7,625 bases of DNA from an uncultured Chthoniobacterales bacterium (GCA_934667795.1 CAKUMP010000107.1:1-7625), one strand, 5' to 3'. Counted from the first letter of the stretch, positions 1 through 5,738 are shown. Made by a program: numbers and translations. The notes: a model not told the origin generated them from the sequence alone.

Positions 1-32
1 ATCACGTGATATTGGCAGATTTCTTTATTTGT

Positions 33-1358
33 TCAAACGTTTTCTTGTAGCTTTTCCTGTTGCTGCGGAAGTGTAATCAGGACTTTATCTACGCGTTGGC
101 CATCCATATCAATTACTTCAAAACGGAACCCCTGAAACTCCAGTATCTCGCCTTCCTTTGGCAGATACCCTAATTGGACACAAATAAACCCACCCAGCGT
201 GGCATATCGTCTTTCCTCTTCCTCGCTGACATCAAATCCAGGCAAATTTTCTTCCAATTCCACAATTCCAACCAGCGCGTCCACTAAAAGCGTCCCATCT
301 TCTCTCTTCACAAACAGTGGGGCGTCCTCTCCGGAGGTTCCCGGCAATTCTCCCACAATGGCTTCCATCAGGTCATTAATCGTAACCAAACCGCATATCC
401 CGCCAAACTCATTAATAACCAGCGCAATGTGACGACGGTTTTCCTTAAAGGTTTCCAGAAGCAGGATAGCGGATTGTAATTCCGGCACCATCAGCACCGG
501 CATTGCCAAATCACGCATTTTTGTCGATACACCTGCTGCCAGGTTCGCATAAATACTTTTGACCGAAACGATTCCCAGGATTTCGTCCATCTGTTTTTCG
601 TACACAGGAAAATACGAATGGTTACTGACCACGATTTTACGCCACACTTCTGTATGCGACTCTTCGGCTTCAAACCCGACCATTCGTGGACGCGGAGTCA
701 TAATATCTCCCACGCTCAAACGATCCAGTGCCAGCACGCTTTGCACCATCTCGCTTTCAACAGGATACACGACTCCGGCACGCAACCCTTCCTGTACCAG
801 TCCGGAAATTTCATCTTCCGTCACGCTCGACTTATTGTCATCCCGAATCCCTAAAATCCGTAAAAGAAATGTGGTAGAAAAACTTAGAAGACTAACCGCC
901 GGTTTTGCCAGTCTGGAAAGCTGATTCATCGGACGCGCCATCAACGCAGCAACTTGCTCCGCATGATTTAATCCCACCCGTTTCGGGACGAGTTCCCCAA
1001 TAACAAGAGAGAAAAAAGTGATAAAAAGCACCACAAGTCCCAATCCAATCTGGTCCGCATATTGTCCGATAAAAGGAACATTTCGTACCCAGTCCGCAAG
1101 ATTATCGGATAGCCTTGCTCCCCCAAGAGCACCTGCAAAAATACCAATCAAGGTAATACCAATTTGCACGGTGGGGAAAAACTGATCCGGAGATTCCGCC
1201 AGTTTCAATGCAGCGGCTGCCCGTTTATCTCCTCTTTCCGCCTTTGATCTTAGTTTTGCTTTCTTGGCTGCGACAACCGCAATTTCCGTCATTGCAAATA
1301 CCCCGTTCGCTATCAAAAGCAACAGGATTATCGCGATCTCAACACTTATTTCACTCAT
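33..1358 (-). CDS. CNNM/CorC (HlyC/TlyC) family membrane protein with CBS pair
   Basis: Inner-membrane protein of the CNNM/CorC family, 441 residues, which is the usual family length. Order of domains: DUF21 transmembrane domain (about residues 5-195), with hydrophobic segments near 7-28, 62-82 and 105-124 and the family motifs FAMTEIA (21-27) and GELVPKRVGL (121-130); a CBS pair (about 210-335), including IMTPRPRMVGF and the second-CBS stretch EFGGICGLVTINDLMEAIVGEL; and a C-terminal CorC_HlyC domain (about 345-430). Characterised relatives are linked to Mg2+/Co2+ efflux, and CBS domains of this type bind adenine nucleotides; transport here is inferred. The older name haemolysin is misleading. 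I chose ATG at 1358. An in-frame GTG at 1367 would add three residues and has no better ribosome site. The gene lies 113 bases downstream of the DUF3943-like gene on the same strand. Confidence 0.93.
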   Translation of the reverse strand: MSEISVEIAIILLLLIANGVFAMTEIAVVAAKKAKLRSKAERGDKRAAAALKLAESPDQFFPTVQIGITLIGIFAGALGGARLSDNLADWVRNVPFIGQYADQIGLGLVVLFITFFSLVIGELVPKRVGLNHAEQVAALMARPMNQLSRLAKPAVSLLSFSTTFLLRILGIRDDNKSSVTEDEISGLVQEGLRAGVVYPVESEMVQSVLALDRLSVGDIMTPRPRMVGFEAEESHTEVWRKIVVSNHSYFPVYEKQMDEILGIVSVKSIYANLAAGVSTKMRDLAMPVLMVPELQSAILLLETFKENRRHIALVINEFGGICGLVTINDLMEAIVGELPGTSGEDAPLFVKREDGTLLVDALVGIVELEENLPGFDVSEEEERRYATLGGFICVQLGYLPKEGEILEFQGFRFEVIDMDGQRVDKVLITLPQQQEKLQENV

Positions 1359-1471
1359 GAATACCACCCATATATGCGTGTTCTTTTAAAAAGTACCATC
1401 TTTAATTTATGCATTTTCACCAAAAGTGCTAAAAGAAACCGGATGGAGAAAAACCATGTCACGTTTTCCTG
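1359..1471. other. Intergenic gap upstream of the CorC-like gene
   Basis: An AT-rich gap of 113 bases between two leftward genes. I see no strong rho-independent terminator. The only fold is a weak bulged hairpin formed by GCATTTT and AAAAGTGC around 1411-1429, without a T-tract. No convincing -35/-10 pair was found, so co-transcription and a separate weak promoter both remain possible. Confidence 0.3.
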
Positions 1472-2239
1472 TCAAAAGCGCCCTTGAAACTGCACAATAA
1501 GTCCAATCTCTTCCTCCACAATTCCGATATCAAGGTGACAAAAAGGGATATTTTCTCCAGAAGGCACTTTTTGATACGCAGGCTCTCTCCAATCCTGCCC
1601 AAATACACGCCCGATATACTCTGTCAGCGTTTGAAGAGGATCCACGACGGTGACTAAAAAATAATTGGGGTCATCTGAATCCAGTAAAGACTGTTTTAAA
1701 TGATAGCGAAGCTCTCCAAGCAACCACCCCGAGGTAGAAGTCACAAATAAATCCTGGTAGGAAGGACGAGCCACCCAGCTTTCAAATCCAAATTCCCAGA
1801 CTAAAGAAGCACCCGTACTGAATAAAAATGATTCAAACGGTTTAAATCCCTGACTCCGGGCACGCAAATAAGTTTCGGATCCCCATAACGGGTGAGCAAC
1901 ATAGTTATAATACCAGCTATCATCATCAAAATGAGGACCGTGTTTGAAGCCATCCAGAAAGTGATCCACATGCGGTTTATAGAATCCGGTTTCACTGCGC
2001 GACAGAGAACTGAGGGAAATAATCCCGACCATTTGCCAACTTAATACATACTGTACCGGATAAGCGAAACTTGGCTTGAATCCCGCCTCTTCCACTCTCC
2101 ATATCTGCTTGGATTTTGTGGTTTTCCATCCGGAATCGTTCAAAGTAAGAATACCTGCCTGTCCCACATCCCCCCCTCCAAAAAAAATGCCAATACTCCC
2201 TAATATCCCAAAAAAGAATTTTTTAATCTGACAATTCAC
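1472..2239 (-). CDS. DUF3943-like exported envelope protein
   Basis: Predicted exported protein of 255 residues. Residues 1-29 look like a signal peptide: a positive KK at 6-7, a hydrophobic core rich in F, G and I (8-22), and a small-residue exit (GQAG, 26-29). The central part carries the pattern I associate with DUF3943: NYVAHPLWGSETYLRARSQG (112-131), then ESF and SLVWEFGFES (136-154) and PSYQDLFVTSTSGWLLGE (159-176). Proteins of this family are uncharacterised and are thought to sit in the envelope; no enzymatic role can be claimed. The start is uncertain. GTG at 2239 gives the signal peptide but has no close ribosome site, since an AGGAG at 2260-2264 is 20 bases away. An internal GTG at 2167 has a well-spaced GGAGG but would remove the signal peptide. 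Two homopolymer tracts lie in the signal-peptide codons. Confidence 0.75.
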   Translation of the reverse strand: MNCQIKKFFFGILGSIGIFFGGGDVGQAGILTLNDSGWKTTKSKQIWRVEEAGFKPSFAYPVQYVLSWQMVGIISLSSLSRSETGFYKPHVDHFLDGFKHGPHFDDDSWYYNYVAHPLWGSETYLRARSQGFKPFESFLFSTGASLVWEFGFESWVARPSYQDLFVTSTSGWLLGELRYHLKQSLLDSDDPNYFLVTVVDPLQTLTEYIGRVFGQDWREPAYQKVPSGENIPFCHLDIGIVEEEIGLIVQFQGRF

Positions 2240-2319
2240 CCCGCAACTATAGGTTTAATCTCCTTTTAAACAAGTTTCATCGTTAAAAATAGAGAAAATC
2301 CTGGGAGAACCTCTTACAA

Positions 2320-3081
2320 TCAGTCCCCTTCCGGGGTTTCCGACTGATAATATTCGGCGTCAATCGTCCGTTTTCCGGTAAGCCATTGCTGGACAGCACC
2401 TGCTGCTCGAAGGGTAGTACGTTTGGTTGATTCTCCCACCCGTTCCAGAGTATCCTGTGAGCGACCAAGAAACCCACCATCTTCAGAGGAATTTCCCGTG
2501 GAGGTCCCGGAAGCATCACTATTAAACGTGCTTCCTCCCCCGGCAACCATCCCACCCGTCCCGAGCACCACTCCCGTATCAGCCGCAATCCGCACCACCC
2601 CACGCGATTTTCCTTCCAGAGAAAGCAGGGTGGTTGTCCAGACCGGCGTTCCCTGGGCATCTGCGGAGCGAAGTTCATAGGACAAAGAATCAAACCCGAT
2701 TTTATCTGCCATCGCCTGCTGATTCGCAACCGTAAAGGCACCATCTGAATCCAGATTCAATCGCTCAAGTTGAATTAAAACTGTCGGACGGTCTTCTTCA
2801 GGAAATCGCACCGGTGTACGTTCGGAAAGAATCCCCCCACCGGAAATTTCAAATTCACGGAATCCTCCACGTGCAGCCACATCCTCTACATACACTTTCC
2901 ATACCAGCGGCTGGGGCGTCCCCGCTTCGCCACTCACCAGTAAAAGACGTTTAACTGTTTCTGTTCCTCGTTGTTCTGAAAGTACTTTCACCGCCTCATA
3001 CGCCGTCCCCTGTGCCCATAAATGACCGCTCACAGCAAAAAAACCAACCATCATCCAAAATTGTAATGCTTTTCTCATCAT
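2320..3081 (-). CDS. Secreted protein with two PepSY-like units (hypothetical)
   Basis: I do not recognise the gene. The product is 253 residues if it starts at the ATG at 3081; a second ATG at 3078 is equally possible. Residues 1-24 form a clear signal peptide: MMRK, a hydrophobic core (about 7-17), and a likely cut in LWAQG. Two similar units follow. One, about 27-90, has an alanine-rich helix start (AYEAVKVL), then PLVWKVYVED and FEISGGGIL. The other, about 110-164, has GAFTVANQQAMADKIG, then TPVWTTTLLSLEGK and VRIAADTGVVL. The helix, then W-containing strand, then acidic-Gly-Val order resembles the PepSY fold, an inference from pattern alone. Residues 165-195 are a low-complexity Gly/Ser/Thr linker, and 197-240 form a charged, probably helical tail. 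The frame stays open upstream to 3519, but that stretch is repeat DNA and would bury the signal peptide. It is followed at 80 bases by the DUF3943-like gene on the same strand. Confidence 0.75.
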   Translation of the reverse strand: MMRKALQFWMMVGFFAVSGHLWAQGTAYEAVKVLSEQRGTETVKRLLLVSGEAGTPQPLVWKVYVEDVAARGGFREFEISGGGILSERTPVRFPEEDRPTVLIQLERLNLDSDGAFTVANQQAMADKIGFDSLSYELRSADAQGTPVWTTTLLSLEGKSRGVVRIAADTGVVLGTGGMVAGGGSTFNSDASGTSTGNSSEDGGFLGRSQDTLERVGESTKRTTLRAAGAVQQWLTGKRTIDAEYYQSETPEGD

Positions 3082-3082
3082 T

Positions 3083-3088
3083 ATTATA
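3083..3088 (-). promoter_or_regulatory. TATAAT box next to the start of the PepSY-like gene
   Basis: A perfect TATAAT on the minus strand ends one base before the ATG at 3081. No good -35 stands at 16-18 bases; the nearest candidate, TTGAAC at 3109-3114, is 20 bases away. If it is a real -10, transcription would start at or inside the two ATG codons, so it may only be the A/T-rich leader typical of genes without a Shine-Dalgarno sequence. Confidence 0.25.
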
Positions 3089-3170
3089 GATTTACAAAAC
3101 CACGAAATGTTCAATGTTTCAACCGTAAAAACTGCAGGAGTGCCCACGAGGATACCGACGCGCCCAACTT

Positions 3171-3193
3171 GTAGGGGCGAATTGCGTTCGCCC
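3171..3193. repeat. Short palindromic repeat, GGGCGAA/TTCGCCC type
   Basis: GGGCGAA (3175-3181) and TTCGCCC (3187-3193) form a perfect 7-base-pair hairpin around TTGCG, preceded by GTAG. From memory, GTAGGGGCGAA...TTCGCCC units recur as dispersed elements in many environmental bacterial genomes. That is recollection rather than a search, and only one copy lies in this window. Confidence 0.55.
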
Positions 3194-3236
3194 ATGGGAG
3201 GCAGGACATTTGAATGGCTCTGATGTCGAAGATGTT

Positions 3237-3270
3237 TTCCCACCACACGGAAAGAATTTGGAGTGTGGGG
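3237..3270 (+). repeat. 34-base direct repeat, copy 1
   Basis: Matches the copy at 3301-3334 at 31 of 34 positions, beginning TTCCCACCAC and ending GAATTTGGAGTGTGGGG. Internally CCACAC and GTGTGG are complementary, so the unit can fold on itself. The two copies start 64 bases apart. Confidence 0.85.
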
Positions 3271-3275
3271 GTTAT

Positions 3276-3293
3276 TTAGGGGTCTGTCCCTAA
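3276..3293. repeat. TTAGGG/CCCTAA palindromic element
   Basis: TTAGGG (3276-3281) and CCCTAA (3288-3293) form a perfect 6-base-pair inverted repeat around GTCTGT, between the two direct-repeat copies. The enclosed GGGGTCTGTCCC resembles a short dispersed element I recall from environmental genomes; only one copy is present here. Confidence 0.5.
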
Positions 3294-3300
3294 TGGGGGC

Positions 3301-3334
3301 TTCCCACCACGCGGGAAGAATTTGGAGTGCGGGG
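3301..3334 (+). repeat. 34-base direct repeat, copy 2
   Basis: Second copy of the 3237-3270 unit, differing at three positions, all A/G or C/T changes. Its right half (from 3321) is also the left end of the inverted 30-base repeat below, so the two families overlap and share TTTGGAGTG. Confidence 0.85.
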
Positions 3335-3350
3335 CTCTGCACCGCTTTGG
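3321..3350 (+). repeat. REP-like 30-base unit, forward copy
   Basis: Thirty bases starting TTTGGAGTGCGG and ending CCGCTTTGG. The unit at 3411-3440, read on the other strand, has the same ends and the same length and differs only in the middle. This copy has a degraded centre (GGCTCTGCA) that pairs poorly, which suggests an older copy. Confidence 0.75.
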
Positions 3351-3375
3351 TTCGAACGACGTTTGAGTTTCGCCA

Positions 3376-3388
3376 GGCAATGGTTGCC
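3376..3388. repeat. GGCAA/TTGCC small hairpin
   Basis: GGCAA (3376-3380) and TTGCC (3384-3388) form a perfect 5-base-pair hairpin with a TGG loop. It lies in the 60-base spacer between the two inverted REP-like units. It could be part of one larger folded element, but five pairs alone is weak evidence. Confidence 0.35.
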
Positions 3389-3410
3389 CGTACATCCCAT
3401 GCGTTATGAT

Positions 3411-3440
3411 CCAAAGCGGCGGAAACCGCCGCACTCCAAA
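3411..3440 (-). repeat. REP-like 30-base unit, reverse copy
   Basis: On the minus strand this reads TTTGGAGTGC at one end and CCGCTTTGG at the other, matching the forward unit at 3321-3350. The centre is an intact hairpin: GCGGCGG (3416-3422), AAA loop, CCGCCGC (3426-3432). With the forward copy it makes an inverted pair separated by 60 bases, the layout of a REPIN. Confidence 0.8.
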
Positions 3441-3500
3441 TACGCCACATTCGATTCGGGAAACAAGAGACATCGCACTCGACACCCCCAGCAAGAAAAG

Positions 3501-3529
3501 TTGCGCAAAAAATGGACATCTTCTATAAT
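3501..3529 (+). promoter_or_regulatory. Candidate sigma-70 type promoter of the phosphatase operon
   Basis: A perfect TATAAT (3524-3529) stands 17 bases after TTGCGC (3501-3506), which matches the -35 consensus only in its first three bases. Transcription would start near 3536, two bases before the ATG at 3538. The -35 region sits inside an 8-base palindrome, TTGCGCAA (3501-3508), that could be an operator. Confidence 0.5.
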
Positions 3530-3537
3530 AGAGGATT

Positions 3538-4836
3538 ATGGCAATTGAATGTGAGCAAACTCTCTCGGACTCTATAGAAGAGTTGCAGCGATCCCTGTCG
3601 ATTTACAAGGGGTTGGTGGAAGTGGGCTCCCTGCTGCACGGCATTCTGGAGTTTCGTCCATTATTGCGCGCTATTCTGAATGTTGCCAGGCGCGTGGTCG
3701 AAGCAGAAGCGGCCTCCCTGTTTTTGATCAACCCCCAAACCCAGAACCTGGAACTCGTGGTGGCCAGTGGCCCCAATGGAGAAGCCAGCGAGTTTTCTAT
3801 TGTGATTCCAAAAGAAAAAGGGATCGCCGGCTGGGTCTTTTCTCATAACGAAAGCGTTCTGGTCAATGACGCCTATAACGATCCTCGCTTTTTAGTCAAA
3901 GTAGATATGAAAAGCGGCTTTCGTACCCGTTCCATTCTTTGCTCCCCCTTAGTATATGAAGGCACCCCCATCGGAGTGCTTCAATTACTCAATGCACGAA
4001 ATCAAAAAAACTTCCAATCTACCGATCTGGAAGCGCTGGATGCTTACGCGTCGATGTGCGCGATTGCAATCGACCGGATCCAAAACCTGGAAAAACAAAA
4101 GCAGCAGGAAAAGTTGAACCAGGAATTAGCGCTTGCCAGCGAAATTCAAAGAAGCTTTTTGCCTGCCACCCTTCCGCAATCGGACGCTTTTGAATATGCC
4201 TACCATTACCGCCCGGCGCATAATATTGGAGGAGATTTTTACGATCTCCTGGAAGTAAATGAAGCCACACAATATTTTGTCATCGGAGATGTTTCAGGAA
4301 AAGGGATTCCTGCTGCGTTGCAGATGGCGCAATGCCTGAACCATTTGCGGATGATTTTATTACGAAACCCGTCCCCGGAAGTGGCGCTTCAGCGCTGGCA
4401 GGATTCTTCCGGACAAAAATGCCTTCATCAGGCATTTATTACCGCCATCATTGGGCGCGTTCATTTAAAATCGCAAAAAATTGAAATGGCACTCGCTGGG
4501 CATCCTCCCCCCATTTTAAAATGTGCTGACGGACGGGCGGAAGAGGTCCAAATGCCCGGAGTTCCCCCCGTGGGCGTGCCCTGGTCCTCAACTCCTGCCC
4601 GTTTCGAATGTCAACTCGCTCCCGGAGAGCACCTTTTGTTCTATACAGACGGACTGGAAGAATCTTTTAACCCGCAACGGGAGATTTTTGGCAGCAAAAA
4701 AATCCTTCACACACTGCAGCAACTGCCCCCCTCCCCTCGAAACTCCATTCAGGCACTTGTCGCAGCAGAAGCCGCTCATCGCGGGGACGCCCCGCCTAAC
4801 GACGATCTCACTTTATTGTGCATTGGACGAAAATAA
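3538..4836 (+). CDS. GAF domain SpoIIE/RsbU-type PP2C serine phosphatase
   Basis: Cytosolic signalling phosphatase of 432 residues. In this family the C-terminal PPM/SpoIIE domain uses two metal ions to remove phosphate from Ser/Thr on a STAS anti-anti-sigma protein, and the N-terminal domain senses the trigger. Order: a short helix (10-25); a GAF domain (about 38-175), with GIAGWV (95-100) and the closing SPLVYEGTPIGVLQLLN; a coiled-coil linker (about 178-205) ending in the SEIQRSFLP motif common before SpoIIE domains; and the PP2C domain (about 212-430). Acidic metal ligands are all present: GGDFYD (231-236), GDVSGKG (250-256), YTDGLEE (369-375) and NDDLTLL (421-427), so it should be active. 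No membrane segment is seen. A purine-rich AGAGGA ends only two bases before the ATG, too close for a normal ribosome site. The kinase gene follows after seven bases. Confidence 0.93.
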   Translation: MAIECEQTLSDSIEELQRSLSIYKGLVEVGSLLHGILEFRPLLRAILNVARRVVEAEAASLFLINPQTQNLELVVASGPNGEASEFSIVIPKEKGIAGWVFSHNESVLVNDAYNDPRFLVKVDMKSGFRTRSILCSPLVYEGTPIGVLQLLNARNQKNFQSTDLEALDAYASMCAIAIDRIQNLEKQKQQEKLNQELALASEIQRSFLPATLPQSDAFEYAYHYRPAHNIGGDFYDLLEVNEATQYFVIGDVSGKGIPAALQMAQCLNHLRMILLRNPSPEVALQRWQDSSGQKCLHQAFITAIIGRVHLKSQKIEMALAGHPPPILKCADGRAEEVQMPGVPPVGVPWSSTPARFECQLAPGEHLLFYTDGLEESFNPQREIFGSKKILHTLQQLPPSPRNSIQALVAAEAAHRGDAPPNDDLTLLCIGRK

Positions 4837-4843
4837 TGCGAAA

Positions 4844-5248
4844 ATGACGTACTCCATAGAAATCAAAAGCAATCCCAAAAATATGCAGTTGCTACGTGAC
4901 TTTCTCCGTCCGCTGCTGGATGCCACTCCTTTGGAACAAGAATCCCGGCTCTTTGTCCTGCTCGGGGTCGATGAAGCCTGCACGAATATCATTCGCTACG
5001 CCTACCATCACGAATCCAACCATATTATCCGTATTTTCATTTCCATTTTTCCCCAACACCTGCTTATTCATATTCGCGATTTCGGCTCCCCCATCAATCC
5101 TCAAACCATTTCTCCAAGAGACCTCGACGACATCCGCCCGGGCGGACTCGGTATCCACTTTATCCAATCCACTTTCGATTCTGTCGAATATTCCCCCAAA
5201 AAATACGGAACTTCTCTCGTTCTTACAAAAAATTTCCAAAAAAATTAA
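4844..5248 (+). CDS. RsbW-like GHKL serine kinase (anti-sigma factor type)
   Basis: Cytosolic ATP-binding protein of 134 residues with the HATPase_c_2 fold. The N box is DEACTNIIRYAY (43-54; E44 and N48 expected to bind Mg-ATP), the G1 box is RDFGSP (78-83), and the G2 region is PGGLGIHFIQ (99-108), followed by a closing GTSLVLTK. RsbW and SpoIIAB relatives bind and silence a sigma factor, and release it when they phosphorylate or are captured by a STAS partner. Here the partner is unknown, so a non-sigma target is possible. The start at ATG 4844 follows the phosphatase stop by seven bases; the frame is open upstream but would overlap the phosphatase gene. No Shine-Dalgarno sequence is visible, so translation by re-initiation after the phosphatase is likely. 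The pair should be one operon with opposed activities. Confidence 0.9.
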   Translation: MTYSIEIKSNPKNMQLLRDFLRPLLDATPLEQESRLFVLLGVDEACTNIIRYAYHHESNHIIRIFISIFPQHLLIHIRDFGSPINPQTISPRDLDDIRPGGLGIHFIQSTFDSVEYSPKKYGTSLVLTKNFQKN

Positions 5249-5254
5249 AAAAAT

Positions 5255-5278
5255 GACAGAAACTTGCGAGTTTTTGTC
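5255..5278 (+). terminator. Hairpin between the kinase gene and glnB, possible terminator
   Basis: GACAGAAACT (5255-5264) and AGTTTTTGTC (5269-5278) form a 10-base-pair stem with one G-T pair and a TGCG loop, seven bases after the kinase stop. It is A/T-rich, is preceded by an A-rich run and followed by only TTTG, so it would be a weak terminator. Part of its right arm can instead pair with GACAA at 5291-5295. Confidence 0.45.
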
Positions 5279-5326
5279 TTTGCGGCTTGCGACAACGCGC
5301 TAAAACGGTTAGGGATAGAAAACATT

Positions 5327-5665
5327 ATGAAAAAAATCGAGGCGATAATCAAACCGTTCAAAATGGAAGATGTCAAAGAAGCCTTAGCCGAAATCGGCGT
5401 TGAAGGCATGACGGTCACTGAAGTCAAAGGATTCGGCCGCCAAAAAGGCCATACTGAAATTTATCGCGGAAGCGAATATACCGTCGATTTCCTCCCAAAA
5501 GTAAAATTCGAAATCGTCCTGCCGGATGATCTGGCATCCAAGGCGGTCGAAGTGATCGTTGCATCCGCTCGTACCGGAAAAATCGGTGACGGGAAAGTTT
5601 TCGTTTTACCTATCGAAGAAGCAATCCGTATCAGAACGGAAGAACGCGGCGATAATGCAATCTAA
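5327..5665 (+). CDS. glnB: Nitrogen regulatory protein P-II
   Basis: P-II signal protein of 112 residues, exactly the usual length. It works as a cytosolic trimer that senses ATP/ADP and 2-oxoglutarate and controls nitrogen assimilation partners such as glutamine synthetase adenylylation and AmtB-type transporters. Visible landmarks: Q39 in GFGRQKGH, the T-loop (37-55) with the uridylylation tyrosine Y51 in RGSEYTVDF, the B-loop TGKIGDGK (83-90) with K90, and R101 and R103 near the C-terminus. D54 rather than N54 favours GlnB over GlnK. No amtB or glnA is present in the window, which also fits glnB. ATG 5327 is the family start; an in-frame TTG at 5264 would add an unsupported extension. AGGG 12 bases upstream is a poor ribosome site. 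No sigma-54 (GG-N10-GC) element was found upstream. Confidence 0.96.
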   Translation: MKKIEAIIKPFKMEDVKEALAEIGVEGMTVTEVKGFGRQKGHTEIYRGSEYTVDFLPKVKFEIVLPDDLASKAVEVIVASARTGKIGDGKVFVLPIEEAIRIRTEERGDNAI

Positions 5666-5738
5666 CGCATCCGCCCGGCGTCCCAGCTTTTTTAACTTCC
5701 CGGCATTTAATTTTCACACCCATTTCGGGGGAATCTCC

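Larger units (their letters stand above)
3082..3537. other. Divergent intergenic region filled with short palindromic repeats
   Basis: This 456-base region separates the leftward envelope genes from the rightward phosphatase operon, so both promoters must lie in it or at its edges. About 3131-3440 is a mosaic of short repeats listed separately below. The edges (3082-3120 and 3500-3537) are AT-rich and hold the promoter-like sequences. Open frames crossing it on both strands have no recognisable protein features and follow the repeat sequences, so I treat it as non-coding. Confidence 0.8.

Noticed and set aside
1..10. Palindrome ATCACGTGAT at the left edge
   Set aside because: A perfect 10-base palindrome, but without flanking sequence it cannot be tied to a terminator or an operator.
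199..924. Rightward open frames opposite the CorC-like gene
   Set aside because: Composition is Ser/Thr/Pro-rich as expected for antisense shadows. They have no start signal, and the opposite strand encodes a full-length family protein.
2160..2171. ATG at 2169 behind a strong GGAGG on the minus strand as a gene start
   Set aside because: This ATG is out of frame with the DUF3943-like protein and meets a stop codon after nine codons.
3131..3440. CRISPR array
   Set aside because: Only two similar direct units exist, with one spacer-like gap, and they carry internal palindromes and overlap another repeat. There is no regular spacer series and no cas gene.
3082..3519. N-terminal extension of the PepSY-like protein through the intergenic region
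   Set aside because: The frame is open for 146 codons, but it translates repeat DNA, would bury a clear signal peptide in mid-protein and has no protein-like pattern.
3327..3548. A 73-residue rightward frame across the repeat island
   Set aside because: It lies entirely in repeats and the promoter, runs into the phosphatase start, and encodes a basic, featureless peptide.
4523..4843. Longer form of the RsbW-like kinase starting inside the phosphatase gene
   Set aside because: It would overlap more than 300 bases of a well-supported gene in another frame, while ATG 4844 gives the normal length for the kinase family.
5264..5326. Longer GlnB starting at TTG 5264
   Set aside because: The start would lie inside the hairpin at 5255-5278. 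P-II proteins begin at MKKIEAIIKPF, and the 112-residue form has the exact family length.
5249..5326. Sigma-54 promoter for glnB
   Set aside because: I looked for GG-N10-GC with TGGCAC/TTGC context and found no pair with correct spacing.
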